DNA from: Lasiodiplodia sp. COLG20
Taxonomy: Eukaryota > Ascomycota > Dothideomycetes > Botryosphaeriales > Botryosphaeriaceae
Assembly (NCBI GenBank): GCA_009801085.1
Contig: VNWV01000004.1
Coordinates: 2,852,001 to 2,916,000 of the forward strand
Direction: 5' to 3'
DNA: 64,000 bases
Part shown: piece by piece, positions 56,031 to 64,000 of the stretch
How positions within the stretch are numbered: position 1 is the first letter of the stretch
How the letters are laid out: each line of letters begins with the position of its first letter
Made by a program: the position numbers and the translations under genes
Notes under the pieces: model-generated
Seen by the model: the letters and a program-made list of their open reading frames with translations, nothing else
Database searches by the model: none
What the model was told of the DNA's origin: nothing

Positions 56031-57713
56031 ATGTTGCTCAAGACACTCTCTTTAGTTACACCGCTTTGCCTTACCGTGTTGGCATTTCCTACCTTGGAGC
56101 CAAGACAGAACTCAACCGATGTGGACTGTGCTCCTAACTCTCGCTCCGGCCTAAAGGCAGAATGCTGGGAGGCTCTGAACATTGAGCAGTACATCAATGA
56201 CTGGATCAAAGCGAACGGCACCGAAGCAAAGTGCGACGAAGTTGGCTTTGCTCAGTGCTTCCTTCAGGCCAATGTCCGTTCTCCTTTGCTGCTTGCATAT
56301 CATTTCGTGCTGACAGCGAGCAGGGCTTCTCCGGCCTTACTTGTGACCTCATCACCAGTAACACGTGCCCTCCATTTGACACAGACGCCAATGCCAAATA
56401 TGAGTCCAACCAACAGTTCTACGTCAGTAGCCCTTCTCCAAGGCCTACGTCTAATCAATCAGAACTGATTATCTCTAGGCACTGTGGAACATTTACGCCG
56501 TCTATCAATTTTTCCAACAATACAGCCTCGCTCTCGGCCAAGGGTCCTCTCTGGCTGCCGGCACGGTAGGCCAGATTGTTTCCGCAGTCGCACCTCCTGT
56601 CGAAGCCGTCGCGTCGGTGAACAACCTGAAGAAGATCTTTAGTGGAACGCTTGGTGTGCTCGGCGTACGTCTCCCGTTACGAATGGCCTGCCACTCCTGC
56701 TAATATCGGTGACAGCTTATTGGAGGTGTCATCCCCAATGGTGGTAGCACAGCAGCAGGTCTCATCATCGGAGGCCTGACGCAGGTCTTGAACAACGTCG
56801 ATGTATCTGAGAAGCTGTTGACGCAGACGGCAAACGACAGATTCCTCCAGCTTGGGGATGTTGAGGCCAACCTGTCTGAGCTCGTGAAGGAGTTCCAGGA
56901 TGCGCTGTTGAATACCGTGTCAACGATTCAGGGGAACCACACCTACTTTATTCAGACCTGCAGCAAGGGCGGCTTTAGCCAGGTGGGTTCCGGAAATTTG
57001 CGGTGGGAAACAGAGAAGATTCTGACGTCATCGAAAACAGCGTGTGACGACCTCCCTTACTGTACAGGCAAGCGACCTCTATCGCCAGCTTCAGCAATAC
57101 ATCCTTAGCGAAGCGCTCAAGGCCAACGGCATCGTGAGCACTTTGTCTGAGGGGCTCGATCCCCGGACGGTTGCCGCCGACACTGGCGAAATTTCCTGCG
57201 ATGCTTTTACTTCTGGTGGAAACTGCAACCAGTGGTATTACGATGAGGCCGAGGGCAATACTTATGCCTTCCACAACCCGAATAGTACGCTCTGATCCTG
57301 AAGTTTATTTTGGAAATAACTTTGCTGACGCAACGTCGCCACAGGCCCCGAGACCAACTTCGCCGACCTCACCAATCTGATTACCGAGAAAGGATGGGCT
57401 ACCCAGGCCGACATCCACAAGACACAGGATTGCCAAGGAAAGAGCACCGAATTCGATCCCGCAACCGTGCAAGCGACCTGCCTGGTACGCCATTCTTAGG
57501 CTCCTTCCTGTTCAAGTTCAGATAGCTTACTATCTTTAGTCGACGCATGGGTTCTGCACCTACAATTACACCGACGTTCCGCCCATCCCGCAATTTAAGG
57601 ACTGCGATGCGGATCCCAGCTGGCTAGAGGCTTGCGGAAGCTTCGTCAGCACCGTCAAGCTGCCCGAGTCATACCTTGGCCCGCTGCTGGCCAAGGGGAA
57701 CTGCCGCTTCTAA
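56031..57713 (+). CDS. Secreted Cys-rich protein of unknown function
   Basis: Seven predicted exons: 56031-56273, 56321-56422, 56479-56664, 56716-56982, 57068-57284, 57345-57484 and 57540-57713, giving 442 residues. The first intron is the least certain, with a GTCCGT donor. A clear signal peptide (MLLKTLSLVTPLCLTVLAF) is followed by a Cys-containing N-terminal domain (VDCAPNS, AECWEALN, FAQCFL, GLTCDLITSNTCPPF). A Gly/Ala-rich segment in the middle (LIGGVIPNGGSTAAG) could insert in or contact membranes. The C-terminal domain has more Cys (DCQGKS, ATCL, FCTYNY, DCDADPSWLEACGS, GNCRF). I do not recognise the family. It is probably cell-wall or extracellular. At least six introns make it the most interrupted gene here. 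Confidence 0.8.
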
Positions 57714-58246
57714 GCTAGCGCCTCGCCAGAAATCCATTTTAACAAAACTATGGTCTTCTTGCTTTCAGCTGGAAAGTATTTTAAACTTTGAGTCTTTTTT
57801 TTACATCACATGTTCTTTGCGAGGCATAAACACGAGAGTAGCAGCGCCAAGATTGGCAGAAGTGCGCCGAACGTTCGCGGAACAGTTACGAGAAAACAAA
57901 AGGGAGACCAGAACGTCAGCCAAGTCAAATATAGAAAATGGCCCATGAAAAGTGGAGCTTTCACGAGATATCCAGCTAAGCCACACTTGCAATCGTGGCA
58001 CTTTGTCGAGGGAAAAAATCTAAGTGACACGCCATCGGGTTCGGAATCGATAGTTTTCCGGATTCGGGCCAAGATATTGCCGGACCCATGACAGGAGAAA
58101 GCATGCTGTAAAGCTTCGCTGCATACATAAGTCTTTTACGCAGATTCAACATGCAGTACCCGCATTTTTTTTTTCTTTGAGGCCGACTTCTACAAATTCT
58201 TAAAACGGAAAGATCCTCGTTGCCGGATCTACAACACTAGCCAGCC
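57714..58246. other. Intergenic region
   Basis: No gene is seen. AT-rich near 57.78 kb and with a T run near 58.17 kb. Confidence 0.5.
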
Positions 58247-58690
58247 ATGGTGGACTGTGACGTCTCTCCCAATGACAATGCATGCGAAAAGCCAGTCAGT
58301 ACTATCCAGAAGACTGTCATACCAATCTGCATCTTTGCGGGGTAAGTACACAATTTATCTGCTGAAGCATCTCTGACCAGGGGCAGGATCCTCCTGATCG
58401 CAGGCATTGTTTTCCTAATCTTCATTCGTCGGCGTGCACGTCAAGAGCGCGAATGGGAGGAACAAGCACGTAGAAAGTACCAAGACCTTTTCAACGACGA
58501 CGAGCCGCAGGGCAGCACCGCCACCACCAATGTTCCTCATGGGAAAAGGCCGGCCAATGATAATCAGGCAAACTACAGTTCTGATCGGCAAGAAATTCTT
58601 GGGGACGGAAACAGCTCGCGTGAGCTTATATACTTGCATCCAAGTATGGATGCACAGCGAAAACCAACCGAACAACGGAGTTTCGTATAA
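58247..58690 (+). CDS. Small single-pass membrane protein
   Basis: Predicted exons are 58247-58341 and 58387-58690, joined by a 45-base intron (GTAAGT donor), giving 132 residues. A short polar N-terminus (MVDCDVSPNDNACEKPVS) precedes one hydrophobic span split by the intron (VIPICIFAG then ILLIAGIVFLIFI). The stop-transfer RRRARQ and an Arg/Glu-rich, then polar tail follow. By the positive-inside rule the tail is cytosolic and the N-terminus outside or lumenal. No family recognised. It is short and easily overlooked, but the intron joins two halves of one membrane helix in frame, which supports it. Confidence 0.7.
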
Positions 58691-59794
58691 AGCTTCAGCC
58701 ACAAGTCCATCAAGCCTATTTCTTATATCACTTTAAGCATTCTCCCGACCTTTTCTCTCTTGTCGTTACAGAAACTTTCTTCTACTTATGTATATCATAT
58801 TTTGTCGGTGGGATAGGGTCTTTACCACACCAATGTACGTTGAGCTTGTTGTAGAGGTGTACAAGTTTCTTGTAAGTACTACGCCAATGAATAGCTTCAC
58901 TAAAGACTAATATTATGAGCTGATTAGTCTCCAGATCATCTTGTTTCAAGACCAATGCGCTTTCGTTGCGCTCGTCGATATTCTTTGAGTTGGGCGTTCT
59001 TGGCCTCCGGCACACGGCAACAGCCTTACCCGACGCCACCCAATTAACGAGACCTACTCCTTAAATATATCTTTCGTTTACTTTCTCTCACGTTCTATCT
59101 ATACTTTATTCTTTTTCTTTCGCCTTGACTCAACTCACTATTTTATCACTGAATCAGATATCCGGCTTGGCACCAAAGACCTACTCCACCAAAGGACATA
59201 TCAATGCCTTGAGACTATCAGCATAGTCGGCGTGCATCAGGCTCGACACCTTTGCTTTTTGGTCCTCGCCTCGCTGCGACCGCCACTTGTATTTCAAATC
59301 GTGGCGGCCCAGTAAGTAGCCGATGCTCAGTAGCTTTCTCTTGGCAGCTTACGTCGATCAACTAATTTTAGCGTCCCCGAAAGCTTGTGCCTGCAGGAAA
59401 GGATAAATAAAGTACGGAGTAGCCACGGGAGGATTTCAAACCTGTTTGAGCATCGCAAGAGTTGCCGAATCCGACCACAGTGAGCATTTGCAACCAGTTA
59501 CACGCCGATTTCTGAAGATACAGTAGCGACTCAACATGAAACGGCCCCCACGCTAAGTCTTGGAGTTGTCCGATTAGCCGCTGAGCCTTGCGTCACCGCC
59601 AAATCCTTCCACCAACCAGCCTCTGAACAACGATGGGGCGAAAAGTCGTGGTGGCAAGCATTGGCTGCACACAGATCATATCAACAGCACTTTTCGCTGC
59701 GGCTCCCATCTCTGTTCGTGATGCGCTTTCTGTCCCAACTTCACACTGATCATTCTGCCCTTATCGTTGGGTAGGACGTCTTTTCGCAGCCGAC
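58691..59794. other. Intergenic region upstream of the membrane protein gene
   Basis: About 1.1 kb, AT-richer near 58.75-59.15 kb. Nothing gene-like is supported. Confidence 0.5.
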
Positions 59795-62119
59795 ATGAAT
59801 GGCTCAGAAGACTCCGGAGGAGTCTTGTTCTCAAAGCCACACAACACGTTCCAAACATTAGTCCGGAGAGTTTCCAAGATTTCTTACGAACCACTATCGC
59901 GACCACAGACAACCTCCACAGAAAAATCCCTACCAGCGCATCGGAATTCCTTCATCAAAAGAATAGGCCCTTACTCTCTTAGCATCCTTATTACCGCTAT
60001 CGTCCTTATCGTCGTATCGCTCGCATTCCTGGCACACCTCTGGAAAGGCAATCGCGATTCAGCTTCGTGGAGATGGGTGATTCTCAATGACTACGTTGGT
60101 TCGGCAGTGGCCCTCGCAGCTCTCGCCATCCAAGTGTCGGTAAGCTCATCGGGAGCGGTCGCAATCTCGATGCTTTCATCTCTAGCCATGGAGAGATGGG
60201 GTGTACCGCTCAGTCAATCTCTCAATATCTCGACCATGCGCTATAACAACTCAGGCCCTCTCCTGTCGTTGTGGAGCTTTGTGCGGCAGGTGCGGAAGAC
60301 ATACGGGTGGAAGGCCTTCCTATTCTGCTTTGTGATGGCGGTCATCACTTTAGCTGCCAACTTCAGCTCCACCATTTTGCTCTTCGATGTCCGACCCGGC
60401 CAGATGCACGGAATGCCCGAGATGATCAATGTGCCGCTTGGATGGCGACGCGGCCTGAGCAAGGAACCTTCAACGTGGTTCCAGAACTTCATGCTCCAGA
60501 CTCCATCTGGGTACCAGGCATTTGCCGAGTATTCCGACGCACCCGAGCTAGCGGAGAACATGTCAGACACGGGTCCGTTGGTCCGGGCTCTTCTTCCTTT
60601 CTCCTCTGAACAGACCAGAACGAGCATACAAGACTACGATGGAAATGCGACTGTATTCGACGCCAGAGTCGCCTGCGTACGGCCGAATTTTGTCGATTCA
60701 AGCTTCTTCGTTGACTCCAACCTGGTAAACTTGAGCGGGCAGGTAGGCATCAGCGCTCGACCTTCAGGACTAGATTCACCACAAGGATGGTATGGAGGCG
60801 ATTCACTGAATGGCTTTCCCTTGACATCTTTCAACTGCAGTGTCGGCTACGGCACACAAATTTGTCCGCTACAGGGCGGCAATGTGAACCTTGGGCTGAG
60901 ATCGTGGCTCTGGGAGTACTTCAACTCGACGCAAAACGTCACCGGCAGCGCATTCCTCTTCTTCGAAAGCCAGTACCTACTAGACGCCTACAACAATACA
61001 TCCAACGGTACATACCGGCCACGATTCAATTACAACACCACAGAACAAGGAGAGGGGTGGAACTTCAGCGGCGATGGACCATGGCTGAACCTGGAGCCGA
61101 GCAAGTGGACGCGGAAAGAGCCTTGCGAGGTCACTGGGACATGCAACACAACCTGCTCTCTTGGCAAGTCGTGTGGCAAGCCTGGCTTGAATGTTACTCT
61201 CTGCTTTGACGCCTTGTAAGTCAAAATCCCCGCACGCCTCCACAATCTCACACGCTGACCGCACCCCAGATTCCCCGACCTCGACCTCCCCGTAAAATTC
61301 AACGCAACCCAAGGCCGCCAAGAGCCCAAAGCCACCTTCCACACCGCCGCCAACCAGCTCGACCTCACAGCCGTCCGCCAGCAACTCGGCGCGACCCGCG
61401 ACCGCCTCAGCCCCTCCTCCCGCGGCATCCTGGACCTGGACATCTCCAGCGTGCGCTCCTCGATCGACGCCCTGCGACCAGCCGACGAATCGGCGCAGGA
61501 ATCAGCCGCGCTGCTCGACGGCAGCTCGCTGTGGTTCACCGCGTACCCGGAGTACAGCGGCGCGGGGCCGACGTGGACGTTTTGCCGCAGCGACGACCCG
61601 TCGGAGCAGTGCGCGACGGGCGGGTATTACGACGGCAACCTGTCGACGACGTACGCCAGCGTGCAGCAGAGCGTGCTGATGCGCCAGATCCTCAACGCCA
61701 CGCACGACCCGGCTGCTGCGCTGTCGGCCGAGCTGACGGTGCTGGCGCGCATGCACTACTACGACAGCGCCGCCACCTTCAATATGAACGATAATATCTC
61801 GGCCGTCTTCTTCGTCACAAAGTCGTTTCCGCAGGAGACGCGCGGCCTGGCTGTCGTGCTGGCTGTGTGCTGCACACACGTCATCGTTGTGACGATCGTC
61901 ACTGTGTATTTCGGACTGCGGACCGGCCATTCGCTGTTGGATAACTCGTGGTCTGCTGCTGCGCAGATGCAGACGGAAAGCGTGAGCGAGATTTTGAGAA
62001 CTGCTACCGCTTTGAAGGACAAGGATGTGGAGGAGACGATTAAAGCTTCCGGGAGAAGTCCGCAAACTGTTCGCATTCGACATAATTGGGAGACAGGGCG
62101 GATTGAGGCCATGGAGTGA
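59795..62119 (+). CDS. Multi-span membrane protein with large extracellular domain
   Basis: Predicted exons are 59795-61215 and 61270-62119, with a 54-base intron, giving 756 residues. Three hydrophobic segments lie in the first ~200 residues (SILITAIVLIVVSLAFLAHL, then GSAVALAALAIQVSV and AFLFCFVMAVITLAANF). A fourth lies near the C-terminus (GLAVVLAVCCTHVIVVTIVTVYF). Between spans three and four, ~480 residues with many Asn-x-Ser/Thr sites and paired Cys (CEVTGTCNTTCSLGKSCG) must lie outside the cell. The cytosolic tail is ~65 residues. This layout is common among fungal hypothetical membrane proteins, whose role is unknown. It ends 215 bases from the convergent HET gene. Confidence 0.87.
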
Positions 62120-62334
62120 CCCAGGAGGACTTGGCAAAGATACCATTCCTCGTTCACTGATTTCTTTCGACGTATTGATGAGATTATGGAAATGGGTTCT
62201 CTCAAATGACGGGCGTTGAAGTAGGATTGATACCAGATCTGCTCGGCTTCATCTGATGTATAATTTTCTTTTTGTAATATATACCCGTCTTTTCTCTCTA
62301 CAGAAATACCACGCGGAGGTCTAGCCTGATCCGC

Positions 62335-64000
62335 TCATACTAAACAAATCTGTTGCTCAAGTATATCATCACGCTCGACCATCTCCCCATGCATCATCCC
62401 GTCAACGTAACAGTATCCTACCAAAAGAAATGTATCGCCATGAGGCCTTAGGATAAATGGCCAGTGTGCCCCATACAGGACGCTGACCACATCACCTTCT
62501 CTCATCCGTTCAGGACCAAGACCAATATGACCATCCGCTGTGACAAAGAGCCGGCGACCGCGGCATGGTATACCAACAGCCCCCAGAAAGTTTTTGAATG
62601 CCCATTTCTCCTCTTCCCTGTTCCTGACATCAGTGTCAGTTTCCTCAGAACCATCAGACGGCTCTTCCGCCAGTCCAAGGATACGAGGAGCGGCCTGTTG
62701 GAAAGACTTCCAGTTTGCAGCATGCTGGCTCGTTTGGTTGGATTCCTCTTCGCTTGAATTGAGAGCCGGAACGGCTTTCTCCCGTGCGCCAGCGCACAGT
62801 GTTCTGGCGATGTGCTCTTCACTTAGCGAATCATTATCCGTGTGTTCGCGGAGATATTTGCCCGCCTCCAGGATCCACATTGGAAGGCGTCTGCCCTGCT
62901 CCACGCTGCCCTCTATCTTGCCTCTCGACACTGTCCACCATTCCTCACTGAAGTCAGATTTCTCCAGGTCAGTCTCATAGAAGGTTTTCGTCTGGACGCT
63001 ATCCTCGCCAGTAGACGACACGACGGAGCACACCTTCCCTTCTATGATCAACATGTGAGGATGATGATCGGGAATCTCGATACGACCTTCTTTGCTCCCA
63101 GAAGCGTGAAACCCAGACCACTCCTCAGCTTCGAACCAGAGATCATTGTATGTCAATGGCAAGGACCAATCAGGTACCCAAGATGGAGATGAGATTTGGG
63201 TTTTATCCGCATTGACGAGTGCAAGCAAGCAGAGAGGATTCCACGGGCAAGAATTCGGTTCTGCTGTTCCCGTCGGCGTGCTGCAGTGGTTACTGTGGCC
63301 CTTTTTCAGTATCCTCGCTGCGACAATGTAATACACTTGCGCTTCTGAAAGACTGTAGTCCACGACAGGCATGTCCTCGGTCCTGCAGATGCCTGCCAGG
63401 GCGAATATTTTATCTCTTCCATCCGTAGCTTCCAACGGCCGGCAGCGAGTGAGCAGCCGTTTCAATGCGTCACGAGGCAGACAGTCCGACAAATCCAGTT
63501 GAGATTTGAAATAGCTCAATTCCAAGCGGTGAAACAAGCGGACCTTTGCAACTCTCATCTGCCACGGATATTCCAGTGTGTGAAAATCTCGGAAGAGTTG
63601 ACGAAGGAACCCCATGCGGTCGAAGTGTGAAATAGCCGTGCACAGCTGCAACATGTCTTCGATGCAACTACCGCAAAGCACAACGGCATTTCTAGACAGA
63701 ACTGCCTCTTGCACGACCCAAGTGCGACTGAACCATGGCGCGGAGAGGATTGCAGCGAGAGCAGAAATCGTTCCGACGGTTTGTCTTTTAGTGAACTCAA
63801 CGGCTTGCACAGAGCTTTCCTCGCCAGAACTGATGTGATTGATCTCTCTCAAGTAGTCAAAGGCAGAGCGGAAATGATCCTCGTTCCCCGGACCTCGAGC
63901 AAAGCCGAGAAAAATGACCGTAGCCGATGCATTGGAGTAGATAGCACCCATTAAAGGCACCTGCTGCCCCCTCTCCTTGACATTGGATTGTTGTATGCAG
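62335..64000 (-). CDS. HET-domain protein, 5' end beyond the window
   Basis: C-terminal 555 codons of a HET (heterokaryon incompatibility) protein; the code enters the window in frame at its right end. The first residues, CIQQSNVKERGQQ, are the end of the HET signature equivalent to QICINQQDATERGHQ of the gene at 44620. NASATVIFLG and FSRTWVVQEAV follow. Later blocks DGRDKIFALAGI and the terminal pattern GDVVSVLYGAHWPFILRP then GYCYVDGMMHGE are typical of long HET proteins. The N-terminal ~60-150 residues, with the first HET block, are missing. It likely acts in self/non-self recognition. Confidence 0.88.
   Translation of the reverse strand, partial: CIQQSNVKERGQQVPLMGAIYSNASATVIFLGFARGPGNEDHFRSAFDYLREINHISSGEESSVQAVEFTKRQTVGTISALAAILSAPWFSRTWVVQEAVLSRNAVVLCGSCIEDMLQLCTAISHFDRMGFLRQLFRDFHTLEYPWQMRVAKVRLFHRLELSYFKSQLDLSDCLPRDALKRLLTRCRPLEATDGRDKIFALAGICRTEDMPVVDYSLSEAQVYYIVAARILKKGHSNHCSTPTGTAEPNSCPWNPLCLLALVNADKTQISSPSWVPDWSLPLTYNDLWFEAEEWSGFHASGSKEGRIEIPDHHPHMLIIEGKVCSVVSSTGEDSVQTKTFYETDLEKSDFSEEWWTVSRGKIEGSVEQGRRLPMWILEAGKYLREHTDNDSLSEEHIARTLCAGAREKAVPALNSSEEESNQTSQHAANWKSFQQAAPRILGLAEEPSDGSEETDTDVRNREEEKWAFKNFLGAVGIPCRGRRLFVTADGHIGLGPERMREGDVVSVLYGAHWPFILRPHGDTFLLVGYCYVDGMMHGEMVERDDILEQQICLV

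Noticed and set aside
1..64000. CRISPR arrays, bacterial insertion sequences and operons
   Set aside because: None seen, and the spliced genes show this is eukaryotic DNA.

Overview
The window is nuclear DNA from a filamentous ascomycete (Pezizomycotina). Most protein genes are cut by short introns of about 45-85 bases with GTRAGT-like donors and CTAAC-like branch sites. The gene content is also typical of that group: two HET-domain genes, a Gal4-type Zn2Cys6 regulator, a DUF1989 protein, a secreted type-B carboxylesterase and a GH79 glucuronidase. A Dothideomycete host is a guess only. I read 23 protein genes, two of them cut by the window ends, and one tRNA.

Layout. 1-3763 (+) is the C-terminal part of the RAVE-complex protein Rav1. 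About 13 kb follow with few genes: a short GGAGN-motif protein (11846, +) and a small acidic protein (14907-15556, -). A secreted carboxylesterase (17240-19084, +) and an intron-containing tRNA-Gln (20247-20330, +) come next. From 21 to 44 kb lies the most striking part: six paralogues of one family with two unusual Cys/His finger motifs. Four are on the minus strand (21.0-22.3, 23.3-24.5, 25.5-26.7 and 27.9-29.0 kb) and two on the plus strand (38.4-41.4 and 43.0-44.1 kb). All six share two intron positions in the same phase. Between the two sets sit a pair of small Cys-rich paralogues (30041-30407 + and 36910-37366 -), a GH79 glucuronidase (31317-32930, -) and a long DUF1989 protein (33526-35993, -).

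After a HET-domain gene (44620-46602, -) there is a compact sugar/polyol cluster. It contains a short-chain polyol/sugar dehydrogenase (46832-47785, -), a divergently transcribed xylitol/sorbitol dehydrogenase (48452-49698, +), an MFS sugar transporter (50905-52593, +) and, converging on the transporter, a Gal4-like regulator (52727-55155, -). Together they suggest uptake of a sugar or polyol, its NAD(P)-linked oxidation or reduction, and a local regulator. The right end carries a secreted Cys-rich protein (56031-57713, +), a small single-pass membrane protein (58247-58690, +), a multi-span membrane protein (59795-62119, +) and a second HET-domain gene cut by the window end (62335-64000, -).

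All splice sites were read by eye from sequence, frame and family motifs. Exon boundaries given are predictions.
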